Shown: in pieces, positions 8,075 through 16,474 of the stretch | How the letters are laid out: the number at the start of each line of letters is the position of its first letter | Position numbering within the stretch: the stretch's first letter is position 1 | Assembly: GCF_021590045.1 (NCBI RefSeq) | Contig: NZ_CP062221.1 | Coordinates: forward strand, 496,001-560,000 | Source of the DNA: Cellulomonas palmilytica | Lineage (GTDB): Bacteria; Actinomycetota; Actinomycetes; Actinomycetales; Cellulomonadaceae | DNA: 64,000 nucleotides | Direction: 5' to 3' | Notes under the pieces: model-generated | Databases searched by the model: none | What the model saw: the letters and a program-made list of their open reading frames with translations, nothing else | Told to the model about the DNA's origin: nothing | Program-made: the position numbers and the translations under genes

Positions 8075-10261
8075 GTGAACGGGGTGCAGTGGGTGGGGCT
8101 CGTGGTCGTCGTCGCGGCGACCGTCGCCGGCGTGTGGTCGTTCGCCCGCGGGGTCACGACGATCGTGCGGACCGTCGCCGTCGGGCGTCCCGCTCCGGGG
8201 CGCCTGTCCCCGGTGGGCACGCGCCTGGCGACCCTCGCGCGCGAGGTGCTCGGGCACGGGCGGTTCCAGCACCGGCCGGTGGTGCGCGCCGCGCACTGGG
8301 TGGTCATGGTCTCGTTCCCCGTGCTGTTCGTGACGGTCGCGACCGCCTACGTGCAGGTCGTCGACCCGTCCGGCGCGCTCCCGCTCGTCGGGCACCTGTG
8401 GCCGCTCGAGTGGGCGGTCGAGGCGCTCGCGTGGACCTCGCTCGTCGGGATCGTCGCGCTGTTCGTCCTGCGCCTGCGCATCCGCCCCCGCACCGCGCAG
8501 CCGCTCGAGCAGCAGCGCCGCTCGCGGTTCTTCGGCTCGACGCAGTGGCAGGCGTTCTACGTCGAGGCGACGATCGCCGCGGTCGTCGTCGCCGTCATCG
8601 CGCTGCGCGCCCTGGAGTACGCGCTGCAGGCGCAGGCCGGTGAGGGTTCCGCGAGCGCGTTGCACTTCCCGCTCACGGCCTGGCTGGGCGAGGCGTGGGT
8701 GGGCGCGACGACGAGCGCGCTCGAGACCGCGGTCGTCGTGCTCGCGACCGTGAAGATCGTCATCTCCATGGCGTGGCTGGTCGTCATCGGCCTGCAGCCC
8801 ACCATGGGCGTCGCGTGGCACCGGTTCCTCGCGCTCGTCAACGTGTACGCGCGCCGTGAGCCGGACGGCACACCCGCGCTCGGCCCGCTGCAGCCGCTCA
8901 CGCTCGCCGACGGCACCCCGGTGGACCTCGCGGCCCTCGAGGACCTGCCCGACGACGCGCGCCTGGGCGTCGGCGCGATCGAGGACTTCACGTGGAAGGG
9001 CCTGCTCGATTTCTCGACGTGCACCGAGTGCGGCCGCTGCCAGGACCAGTGCCCCGCGTGGGCCACGGGCAAGCCGCTGTCCCCCAAGCTCGTCACGCTG
9101 TCGCTGCGCGACCACGCCGCCGCGACCGCCCCCTACCTGCGCGCAACGGACGGCACGCGCACGCTCGACGACGAGCACGCGGGCCTCGACCTCATCGGCA
9201 CGGGCGTGATCGACCCCGACGCGCTGTGGGCGTGCACCACGTGCGGTGCGTGCGTGCAGCAGTGCCCCGTCGACATCGAGCACGTCGACGCGATCGTCGA
9301 CATGCGCCGCTACCAGGTGCTCATGGAGTCCGCGTTCCCCAAGGAGCTCGGCGGCACGTTCACCAAGCTCGAACGCCAGGGCAACCCGTGGGGGCTGCCC
9401 GCGCGTGCGCGCCTCGACTGGGCCAAGGGCCTCGACTTCGAGGTGCCCGTCGTCGGGAACGACGTCGAGTCGGCCGCGGACGTCGACTACCTGTTCTGGG
9501 TCGGCTGCGCGGGCGCGTACGAGGACCGCGCCAAGCGCACGACGAGGGCCGTGGTCGAGCTCCTGCACGCCGCGGGGGTGTCGTTCGCGGTGCTCGGTGA
9601 CGGCGAGACGTGCACGGGCGACCCGGCCCGCCGCGCGGGCAACGAGCTGCTCTACCAGATGCTCGCCGCGCAGAACGTCGAGGTGCTGAACGAGGTCGGC
9701 GCGACGCGCATCGTCGTGACCTGCGCGCACTGCTTCAACACCATCAGCCGCGAGTACCCGCAGCTCGGCGGCCGGTACGAGGTCGTCCACCACACCGTGC
9801 TGCTCGACCAGCTCATCGGCGACGGTCGCCTCACGCTCCTGCCCGCCGACGACGAGCGCACCGTCACCTACCACGACCCGTGCTACCTGGGCCGGCACAA
9901 CCAGGTGTACTCCCCGCCGCGCGAGCTGCTCGGTGCGATCCCCGGCGTGCAGGTGAAGGAGATGCCGCGCTCGGGCGCGGACTCGTTCTGCTGCGGCGCG
10001 GGCGGCGCGCGCGTGTGGATGGAGGAGTCCATCGGCACGCGCATCTCGACGGCCCGCGCGACCGAGGCCCTCGCCACGGGCGCGGACGTCATCGCGACCG
10101 CCTGCCCCTACTGCACCGTGATGCTCACCGACGGCGTCGCCGCCGCCCGCACGGCCGACGCGGGCTCGTCGTCGGGCGCGCAGTCCGGCACCCAGGTGGG
10201 CGTCCCGGAGGTCGCCGACATCGCCGTCCTCCTCCGCGACCGCCTGGCCCACACCCCCTGA
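8075..10261 (+). CDS. Membrane-anchored Fe-S oxidoreductase with CCG domains
   Basis: The start is taken as GTG 8075, though TTG 8066 is possible; the product is about 728 residues. The N-terminal third contains about five hydrophobic helices of a NarI-like cytochrome module. Two CX2CX2CX3CP ferredoxin-type motifs follow, beginning at Cys316 (CTECGRCQDQC) and Cys387 (CTTCGACVQQC). The C-terminal half has heterodisulfide-reductase-type CCG domains, including FCCGAGGA at about 638-645. This layout matches the actinobacterial (Fe-S)-binding oxidoreductase related to GlpC/HdrD, which probably transfers electrons to the quinone pool. The donor is unknown. It is divergent from the mnh operon, with about 235 bp between the two starts. 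Confidence 0.85.
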   Translation: MNGVQWVGLVVVVAATVAGVWSFARGVTTIVRTVAVGRPAPGRLSPVGTRLATLAREVLGHGRFQHRPVVRAAHWVVMVSFPVLFVTVATAYVQVVDPSGALPLVGHLWPLEWAVEALAWTSLVGIVALFVLRLRIRPRTAQPLEQQRRSRFFGSTQWQAFYVEATIAAVVVAVIALRALEYALQAQAGEGSASALHFPLTAWLGEAWVGATTSALETAVVVLATVKIVISMAWLVVIGLQPTMGVAWHRFLALVNVYARREPDGTPALGPLQPLTLADGTPVDLAALEDLPDDARLGVGAIEDFTWKGLLDFSTCTECGRCQDQCPAWATGKPLSPKLVTLSLRDHAAATAPYLRATDGTRTLDDEHAGLDLIGTGVIDPDALWACTTCGACVQQCPVDIEHVDAIVDMRRYQVLMESAFPKELGGTFTKLERQGNPWGLPARARLDWAKGLDFEVPVVGNDVESAADVDYLFWVGCAGAYEDRAKRTTRAVVELLHAAGVSFAVLGDGETCTGDPARRAGNELLYQMLAAQNVEVLNEVGATRIVVTCAHCFNTISREYPQLGGRYEVVHHTVLLDQLIGDGRLTLLPADDERTVTYHDPCYLGRHNQVYSPPRELLGAIPGVQVKEMPRSGADSFCCGAGGARVWMEESIGTRISTARATEALATGADVIATACPYCTVMLTDGVAAARTADAGSSSGAQSGTQVGVPEVADIAVLLRDRLAHTP

Positions 10262-10370
10262 CCCCTGCCGGGGTCGGCTCGGACCCTGGCGGATCGCAGC
10301 CACGCCTGACGGTCCGCACGCGATGACCACGTCAACCCGGCGCCCCGGGAGCTCCCGCGTCGACACGGGC

Positions 10371-10457
10371 GAGAGCGATGACGGTCTCGGCGACCCACCG
10401 CCGCGTGAGCCCGGGGTTGCTCCGGGAATAGGCGGGCTGAGCCGGAGGAAGGGCGGG
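10371..10457 (+). repeat. Dispersed palindromic intergenic repeat, copy 1
   Basis: This copy shares long identical stretches with copies at 11171, 18131, 35826 (inverted) and 59281. The common parts are GAGCGATGACGGTC, then GTTGCTCCGGGAA, then GGGCTGAGCCGGAGGAA. The central arms TTGCTCCGG and CCGGAG(C/G)AA are inverted repeats that can fold into a hairpin. It lies in the 266-bp non-coding stretch between the Fe-S oxidoreductase and the toxin remnant. No other feature is visible in 10262-10527. Confidence 0.75.
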
Positions 10458-10527
10458 TTCGGAGGGGTGGAGTCGGAGAAGATGGGCACACCTCGCCGCC
10501 GACGCCGCCGGCCCGGACACTCGGACG

Positions 10528-10590
10528 TCTCTGCGACTCTTCGAGACGTGGGTGAAGCCGCGTGCGATGAGCCCCATTGCTGTCCGGTAG
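10528..10590 (+). pseudogene. C-terminal remnant of an AHH-type toxin
   Basis: One frame ends at TAG 10588-10590 and reads SLRLFETWVKP...SPIAVR. This matches the C-terminal part of the remnant at 18230-18583 (FLRLFKQWVRDP...NPLAVR) at most positions. Only this tail can be recognised, and everything upstream is repeat or unrelated sequence. It sits directly upstream of an Imm11-like gene, exactly as the second remnant does. This is a short similarity read by eye, but the conserved order of remnant then immunity gene at both loci supports it. Confidence 0.45.
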
Positions 10591-10600
10591 CGTCGTGGCG

Positions 10601-11125
10601 GTGCTGAGCTACTTCCAGGTGATCGCAACGCCCGTGCCCACCGCCAGGCGGTTGTCCGCCGATCAGGACTTCGTCCGCAAGCTCCGCTTCACGCCCGGGT
10701 GGCGCATGAGCCCCCCGTCGATCGAGTGGCAGCTCCAGATCGACCAGCCCACCGACTGGGTCCGGAACATCGACCAAGCCAGGGCAGTGTCTCCGGCGGT
10801 CCGTGAAGTAGTCGAGCCGTTGCTCGGGCCTGCCGACGAGGTCCAGTGGATCCCCGCCACGGTCCGCACACGTGAGGGCGATCCGCTGCCCTATTGGGTG
10901 ATGCACTTCCCGCACCCCACTGACATCTACGACGAGGACCGCACGATCCGGGGAGCCAGCCCCATCCCGATGTCCGCGGCACTGTCCGCCGCCAAGCTCG
11001 AGGGCCACACCGTCGTCCCCGGCCCGCTGACGTCGTACACCTACCTCGCCGAACCCGTGCTCCAGGCCATGAAGGAGCGCGGCCTGACCGGCTACTCGAT
11101 CGAGAAGCGCCACCACCCCCGGTAG
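10601..11125 (+). CDS. Imm11-like (DUF1629-type) immunity protein, copy 1
   Basis: The product has 174 residues from GTG 10601, chosen by alignment with the paralogue at 18580; GTG 10595 is also possible. It is cytosolic, with no signal peptide. The pattern of AVSPAVREVVEPLL, then EVQWIPATVRTREG, then PYWVMHFPHP, and a C-terminal LTGYSIEKR resembles the Imm11/DUF1629 immunity fold found beside AHH nucleases. About 70 percent of its length is nearly identical to the second copy, especially residues 50-170. It follows a decayed toxin tail by 10 bp, so it is probably an orphan immunity gene. The family assignment is by motif order only. Confidence 0.6.
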   Translation: MLSYFQVIATPVPTARRLSADQDFVRKLRFTPGWRMSPPSIEWQLQIDQPTDWVRNIDQARAVSPAVREVVEPLLGPADEVQWIPATVRTREGDPLPYWVMHFPHPTDIYDEDRTIRGASPIPMSAALSAAKLEGHTVVPGPLTSYTYLAEPVLQAMKERGLTGYSIEKRHHPR

Positions 11126-11170
11126 CCGACTCCCACCCCGACCCCGTCACAGCTCCGGGAATGATCAACC

Positions 11171-11267
11171 AGAGCCGGAGCGATGACGGTCCGGCGACGC
11201 CCCGCCGCGTGAGCCCGGGGTTGCTCCGGGAATGGGCGGGCTGAGCCGGAGGAAGCGCGGGGTCGGC
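11171..11267 (+). repeat. Dispersed palindromic intergenic repeat, copy 2
   Basis: This copy begins AGAGCCGGAGCGATGACGGT and includes GTTGCTCCGGGAATGGGCGG and GAGCCGGAGGAAGCGCGGGG. It is very close to copy 3 at 18131. It lies between the Imm11-like gene and the convergent FAD-dehydrogenase gene, so together with copy 1 it brackets the toxin/immunity module. Confidence 0.75.
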
Positions 11268-11296
11268 GGCAGAGGGTCGGAGGGCCGGCCGGAGAG

Positions 11297-12673
11297 TCAG
11301 AGTTTCTTGCCGGGGTTGAGGATGCCCGTGGGGTCGAAGGCGGTCTTGATGGCGCGCTGGAGGGCGCGGACGTCCGGGCCGAGCTCGTCGTCGAGGGCCT
11401 CGAGCTTCTCGACGCCGATGCCGTGCTCACCCGTGACCGTGCCGCCCAGGGAGCGCGCGAGGCGCAGGACGTCGCTCATCGCGGCGTGCGCGGCGACGGT
11501 CTGCGCGGGGTCGGCGGGGTCGAACGCGACGACGGGGTGCAGGTTGCCGTCGCCGACGTGGCCGCCGGTCGCGACGAGCACACCGCGCGCGGCCGCGATG
11601 TCCGCGAGCCGGTCGATGAGCTCTCCCAGCCGCGAGCGCGGGACTGACACGTCGCCGTTGAGGGACCCGCCGCGCAGCGCGCGCATCGCGGGCTGGAACG
11701 CGCGACGCGCAGCGAGCAGCGAGTCGAGCGCCTCGGGCGACGCGCCGACCTCGACGGCCAGCGCACCGGCTGCGCGCATGGCGTCGGCGTAGGCGTCGAG
11801 CGTCGCGGTCGCGTCGCCGCGCTCGTCGGTCACGGCCAGCAGCCACGCGCCGGCGCCCTCCGGGACCCCGGCGGACGGCGCGTACGCGGCGACGGCCCCG
11901 GCGACCACGCCGTCGAGCAGCTCGAGCGTGGACGGCCGGTGCGGGCCGCCGACGATCGCGACGGCCGCGGCGAGCGCGTCGGGCACCGAGGCGAACGTCG
12001 CGGAGACACCCCGCTCCGGACCGGGCGCGGGTAGCAGGCCGAGCGTGGCCTGCGTGACGACGGCGAGCGTCCCCTCGGACCCGACGACGAGCCCGGTCAG
12101 GTCGTACCCGGCGACGGCCTTCACGGTGGTCGCGCGCGTGTCGAGCACCGTGCCGTCGGCGAGCACGACCTGCAGCGAGCGCACGAAGTCCCTGGTCACG
12201 CCGTACTTCACGCAGCGCATGCCGCCGGCGTTCGTCGCGATCGTCCCGCCCACCGTGGCGCGCGACGCGGACGCCGGGTCCGGCGGGTAGAACAGGCCCT
12301 GCTCCGCGACCGCGGCCTGCAGGTCCGCGACGAGCACGCCCGGCTCGACCACGGCGACCTGGTCGACGGGGTCGATGCGCAGCACGCGGTCCATGCCGGA
12401 CAGGTCGAGCAGGATCGCGCCGGGCACGGCGTCGGCGGCGCCGGCCAGGCCGGTCAGCGCGCCCTGGGGCACCACGGGCACGCCGTGGGCGTGCGCCACG
12501 CGCAGGGTCGCGGCGACGTCGTCGGTCGAGCGCGCCCGGACCAGCGCGAGCGCCGCGCCGTCGGCGAGGGGTGCGGCCGCGGCCTCGTCGTGCGCGCGCG
12601 CCGCGACGGCCGCCTCGTCGAGCACGAGCACGTCGTCGGGAAGGATCCCCGCGAGCCCGTCGAGCACGCTCAT
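11297..12673 (-). CDS. FAD-linked oxidase, glycolate/D-lactate dehydrogenase (GlcD-like)
   Basis: This is a 458-residue flavoprotein. The PCMH-type FAD-binding domain (about residues 35-215) contains GGTIATNAGGMRCVKYG. The C-terminal cap has GHVGDGNLHP and GEHGIG, the usual GlcD/vanillyl-alcohol-oxidase C-terminal motifs. It has no signal peptide and is likely cytosolic or membrane-peripheral. ATG 12673 overlaps the stop of the LVIVD gene by 4 bp, and the gene ends a five-gene operon with a sugar-type ABC importer. The family oxidises 2-hydroxy acids, so the imported compound or a breakdown product may be a hydroxy acid. That substrate link is an inference. Confidence 0.85.
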   Translation of the reverse strand: MSVLDGLAGILPDDVLVLDEAAVAARAHDEAAAAPLADGAALALVRARSTDDVAATLRVAHAHGVPVVPQGALTGLAGAADAVPGAILLDLSGMDRVLRIDPVDQVAVVEPGVLVADLQAAVAEQGLFYPPDPASASRATVGGTIATNAGGMRCVKYGVTRDFVRSLQVVLADGTVLDTRATTVKAVAGYDLTGLVVGSEGTLAVVTQATLGLLPAPGPERGVSATFASVPDALAAAVAIVGGPHRPSTLELLDGVVAGAVAAYAPSAGVPEGAGAWLLAVTDERGDATATLDAYADAMRAAGALAVEVGASPEALDSLLAARRAFQPAMRALRGGSLNGDVSVPRSRLGELIDRLADIAAARGVLVATGGHVGDGNLHPVVAFDPADPAQTVAAHAAMSDVLRLARSLGGTVTGEHGIGVEKLEALDDELGPDVRALQRAIKTAFDPTGILNPGKKL

Positions 12674-13914
12674 CGCGCCTCCCCCTCGTACTGCAGCACG
12701 TACAGCCCCGCGTTGTAGTCCGTGACGTACGCGCGCAGCTCGGCGTCGACGAACACGTCGAAGCTCTGGACGACCCGCGGCCGGCCGGGGCGCGTGTCGA
12801 CCATCCGCACGGGCGCGGGCGGGACCCACCACGCGACCTCCTGCGGTCGGTACGGGTCGGTGAGGTCGTAGGCCCGCACGCCGGCGTTCTGGTAGGTCGC
12901 GAACGCGAGGGTCTCGGAGACGAACGAGCCGGGCCGGTTCTCGTGCAGGTTGTGCGGGCCGAAGTGGCCGCCCTTGGCGAGGTAGTCCTCGTCGGCGGGC
13001 TGCGGGAACGTCGAGATCGGCCACGGGTTGGCGGGGTTGCGGATGTCGAGCACCCACGTGCGCTTGTCGCCGTCCGCGCCGTCGTCGGCGATCGCCTCGT
13101 CGGCCACCAGCAGCAGGTCCCGGCCCGGCAGGGGCAGCGCGGTGTGCGTGCCGCCGCCGAACGGCTCGGTCCAGTTGCGGGCGGCGACCAGGCGCGGGGC
13201 GGTCCGGTCGGCGACGTCGAGGATCGTCAGGCCGCCGTCGCGCCACGACGCGTAGGCGGTGTCGCCGTCGACGATCGCGTGGTGCAGGCCGTACCGCCAG
13301 CGGTCGGTGTCCCACGTCGGGGTCTCGCCGCCGGCCTCGTGCATGCCCGGCAGCCACCAGCGCCCGGCGGGGACCGGGTGCGCGGGGTCCGCGAGGTCGA
13401 TCGTCAGCAGGATGTAGTCGGTGAACCCGTCGAGCAGCGCGGACGCGTACGCCCACCGCCCGCCGGTGTACCAGAGCCGGTGCAGGCCCACGCCCTCCAC
13501 GGGCATGAACGCGATCTCGCGCGGCTGCCCGGGCGTCGAGATGTCGAACACGCGCAGCCCGGCGGCGTACCCGCGCTCGGCCTGCAGCGCGGGCTGCCCC
13601 ACCGAGCGCGTGTAGTAGTCGGACTCGACCTGGAACTCGGTGTCCGCGAACAGGTCCTTCGCGTTCACGACGAGCAGCAGCCCCTCGGCCGCCTGCAGGT
13701 GCACCGACCAGGTGCCCGGGGGCGCGGCGACGAACCCGACGGTCCTCGGGTCGCGCGGGTCGCGGACGTCGATCACCGAGAGGCCGCCGGAGAACGCGTG
13801 CGCCACGTACGCGAACCCGTCGACGACCATCACCTGGCAGCCGTCGGGCCGCCCGCCCTGGTCGCTGTGCCCCAGGAACGAGAACCCGTGCGCGTGGTCG
13901 GGTGTGTGGGTCAT
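12670..13914 (-). CDS. LVIVD-repeat beta-propeller protein
   Basis: The 414-residue product contains repeated units of the type GGLSVIDVRDPRDPRTVG, GLRVFDIS.PGQP, GGLTILDVADRTAP and GVRAYDLTDPYRPQ. These are LVIVD repeats predicted to form a beta-propeller. No signal peptide is evident at the N-terminus (MTHTPDHAHGFSF), which is odd because many LVIVD proteins are secreted. Several His residues (MTHTPDHAHG; GGHFGPHNLHENR) could bind metal. The gene lies one base downstream of the permease gene and overlaps the FAD-dehydrogenase gene. An enzymatic role such as lactonase or a carbohydrate-binding role is possible, but nothing in the sequence decides it. Confidence 0.75.
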   Translation of the reverse strand: MTHTPDHAHGFSFLGHSDQGGRPDGCQVMVVDGFAYVAHAFSGGLSVIDVRDPRDPRTVGFVAAPPGTWSVHLQAAEGLLLVVNAKDLFADTEFQVESDYYTRSVGQPALQAERGYAAGLRVFDISTPGQPREIAFMPVEGVGLHRLWYTGGRWAYASALLDGFTDYILLTIDLADPAHPVPAGRWWLPGMHEAGGETPTWDTDRWRYGLHHAIVDGDTAYASWRDGGLTILDVADRTAPRLVAARNWTEPFGGGTHTALPLPGRDLLLVADEAIADDGADGDKRTWVLDIRNPANPWPISTFPQPADEDYLAKGGHFGPHNLHENRPGSFVSETLAFATYQNAGVRAYDLTDPYRPQEVAWWVPPAPVRMVDTRPGRPRVVQSFDVFVDAELRAYVTDYNAGLYVLQYEGEAR

Positions 13915-13915
13915 G

Positions 13916-14944
13916 TCAGGCCTCCTTGCGGCGCCAGAACGCGAACGCGAGCGCGACGACGAACACGCCGCCCTTGACGATGTCCTGCGCGTAGTACGGG
14001 ACGCTCATCATCGTCAGCCCGTTGAGCAGGATCCCGATGAGCAGGGCGCCGAGCAGCGTGCCGACGACGCTCGGGCGCTTCTGCCCGAAGATCGCGTACC
14101 CCACGTACGCGGCCGCGACCGCGTCCATGAGCATCGGCGCCCCCGCGGACACCTGCCCCGAGCCGATCCGCGACGTCAGCACGATCCCGCCGATCGCGGC
14201 CAGCAGCCCCGACAGCACGTACGCGAGCGTCTTGAGCCGCCCCACCGGCAGACCGAAGTGCCGCGCCGCCTCGACGTTCCCGCCGACCATGTACATGTGC
14301 CGCCCGGTCGTCGTACGCGTGAGGAACAGGTGCGCGACCACGACGACGACGAGCAGCAGCACCGCCGCGAACGGCAGCCCCAGCAGCGTGCCCTGGCCGA
14401 TCCTCAGGAACGACGGGATGACGATGCCCGGCGCCGGGGCGCCGTCGTGCTCGACGCCCGCGTAGATCGAGTACCCCGACGTGTACGTCAGCTGGATCCC
14501 GTTGACGACGAACAGCATCGCGAGCGTCGCGAGCAGGTCCGGCAGGCGCAGCTTCACGACGAGCGCGGCGTTGGCCAGCCCGACCAGCACGCCCAGCAGC
14601 AGCGGCACGAGGATCGCGACGAACAGCTCCTGCTGGTAGTAGACCATCGCGGCCGCGGCGCCGATCGTCGCGAGCGACGCCGTCGAGCCGATCGACACGT
14701 CGAACCCGTCGACGACGAGCGAGAACGTCACGCCGAGCGCGAGGAACGCCGAGACCGACACCGACTTGAGGATGTCGGTGAAGTTCTTGAACGTCAGGAA
14801 GTTGTCGTTGACCACCGCGAAGAACACGATCAGCGCCACGATCACGCCGAGCGCGGCGTACCGGCGCGTGAGGTCCGCGCGGCGGCTGCGCGTGGCGACC
14901 GGAACGGTCGTCGGGGTGACGGTCGGGGTGGCGGTGCTGGTCAT
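13916..14944 (-). CDS. Sugar ABC transporter permease (RbsC/BPD_transp_2 type)
   Basis: This 342-residue integral membrane protein has about ten helices. The BPD_transp_2 hallmarks are present: VDGFDVSIGSTASLATIGAA, GRHMYMVGGNVEAARHFGLPV (the loop contacting the ATPase) and the SGLLAAIGGIVLTSRIGSG region. The start ATG 14944 overlaps the ATPase stop by 4 bp. It is the only permease in the operon and presumably forms a homodimer, as in ribose-type importers. Confidence 0.9.
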   Translation of the reverse strand: MTSTATPTVTPTTVPVATRSRRADLTRRYAALGVIVALIVFFAVVNDNFLTFKNFTDILKSVSVSAFLALGVTFSLVVDGFDVSIGSTASLATIGAAAAMVYYQQELFVAILVPLLLGVLVGLANAALVVKLRLPDLLATLAMLFVVNGIQLTYTSGYSIYAGVEHDGAPAPGIVIPSFLRIGQGTLLGLPFAAVLLLVVVVVAHLFLTRTTTGRHMYMVGGNVEAARHFGLPVGRLKTLAYVLSGLLAAIGGIVLTSRIGSGQVSAGAPMLMDAVAAAYVGYAIFGQKRPSVVGTLLGALLIGILLNGLTMMSVPYYAQDIVKGGVFVVALAFAFWRRKEA

Positions 14945-16461
14945 TCGGACGTCTCCACGGCGAGCATGAGGTCGAGGGGGGTCGCGTCGGCCGCGGGCAG
15001 GTCCGCGACGACGCCGGTACGGGTCAGGACGACGACGCGGTCGGCGATGCGCAGCGCGTCGTCGGGCTCCGCCGTGAGGTACAGGACGCCCGCGCCCGCG
15101 TCGGCGGAGCGCTCCACGGCCTGGAAGATCGCCTCCTTGGCGGCGACGTCCACGCCCTTCATCGGCTCGTCGAGCACCAGCAGCCGGCGCTCGCCCGCCC
15201 ACTTGGCGACCGACACCTTCTGCTGGTTGCCGCCCGACAGGCGGCGCGTGACCGGGCGGGTGCTCGCGGGCTGCACGTCGTACTCCGCGACGAGCGCGGC
15301 GGCGCGACGCTCCTCCGCGCGCGGGCGGACCAGGCCGCGCAGGCCCAGCGACAGGTGCGTGGCCACCGACTCGTCCAGCCACAGCCCGTGCCGGCGCCGC
15401 TCCTCGGGGACCAGCGCGATCCCCGCGGCGACCGCGGCGGGCGGCGAGCCGATGCGGCGCTCGTGGCCGTCGACGCTCGCGCGGTACGCGCCGTGCAGGC
15501 CGAGCAGCCGCTCGGCGAGCGAGGACTTCCCCGCCCCGAGCAGCCCGAACACCGCGACGACCTCCCCGCGTCCGACGCGCAGGTCGACGGGCACGCGGTG
15601 GCGGCCCACGGGCAGGCCGCGCACCTCGAGCACGGGCGCGCGCTCGTCGGACGCACGCTCGTCGGACGGACGCTCGTCGGCGACCACGGGCTCGTCGGAC
15701 GCGCTCCCGGTGCGGTGCGCGCGACGCACCGCGACGGTCCGCTGCCCCGTCATGGCCTCGACGACCGCGTCCGGGTCGGTGTCCGCGGCGCGCGCCTGCA
15801 GGACCGTGCGCCCGGCACGCAGGACGGTCAGCTCGTCGGCGAGCTCGAACACCTCCGCGAGGCGGTGGGAGATGAAGACGATGCCGATGCCGTCGGCCTG
15901 CATCGCCCGCACGATCCGGTAGAACCGCTGCGTCTCGACGGCGTCGAACGAGGCCGTCGGCTCGTCGAGCACGACGTACCGCGCACGCCCGGCCACGGCG
16001 CGCACGAGCGAGAGCACCTGCTTCTCGTACAGGGTCAGGTCCGCGACCTGACGGTCGACGTCGAGCTCGACGTCGTAGCGCTCGAGCAGCTCGCGTGCGA
16101 GCGCCCGGTTGCGGCGCGGGTGGAACAGGGCCGTGCGCGCCTCGCGCAGGAGACCGACCGTGAGGTTCTCGTGGACCGTGAGGTCCGGGACGAGCGCGCG
16201 GTCGACCTCCTGCGCGAGCAGCACGATCCCCGCGCGCGTCGCGGCGCCGGGCCCGTCGAGCCGGACCGGCTCGCCCTCGACGACGACCTGCCCGCGCGTG
16301 GGCGCGAACTGGCCGGTGGCGACGTGCACGAGCGTGCTCTTGCCGGCACCGTTCATGCCGAGCAGCGCGTGCACGCGGCCGCCGACGACGGTCAGGGACA
16401 CGTCGTGCAGGACGGGTCCGTCTCCGTAGTCGTGCGTGATGCCGTCGAGGGCGAGCGTCAT
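14941..16461 (-). CDS. Sugar ABC transporter ATP-binding protein (RbsA/MglA type)
   Basis: The 506-residue tandem ABC protein has P-loops GMNGAGKST (first half) and GLLGAGKSS (second half). It has a normal Walker B with DEPTASFD in the first half and the signature LSGGNQQK in the second. The first-half signature is degenerate (DLTLYEKQV), as often seen in RbsA-type proteins where one site is weak. A linker near residues 255-275 contains a short repeat of SDER-type units. It couples ATP hydrolysis to the permease encoded next, with a substrate-binding lipoprotein encoded upstream. Confidence 0.9.
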   Translation of the reverse strand: MTLALDGITHDYGDGPVLHDVSLTVVGGRVHALLGMNGAGKSTLVHVATGQFAPTRGQVVVEGEPVRLDGPGAATRAGIVLLAQEVDRALVPDLTVHENLTVGLLREARTALFHPRRNRALARELLERYDVELDVDRQVADLTLYEKQVLSLVRAVAGRARYVVLDEPTASFDAVETQRFYRIVRAMQADGIGIVFISHRLAEVFELADELTVLRAGRTVLQARAADTDPDAVVEAMTGQRTVAVRRAHRTGSASDEPVVADERPSDERASDERAPVLEVRGLPVGRHRVPVDLRVGRGEVVAVFGLLGAGKSSLAERLLGLHGAYRASVDGHERRIGSPPAAVAAGIALVPEERRRHGLWLDESVATHLSLGLRGLVRPRAEERRAAALVAEYDVQPASTRPVTRRLSGGNQQKVSVAKWAGERRLLVLDEPMKGVDVAAKEAIFQAVERSADAGAGVLYLTAEPDDALRIADRVVVLTRTGVVADLPAADATPLDLMLAVETSE

Positions 16462-16474
16462 GGTCCGGGCTCGC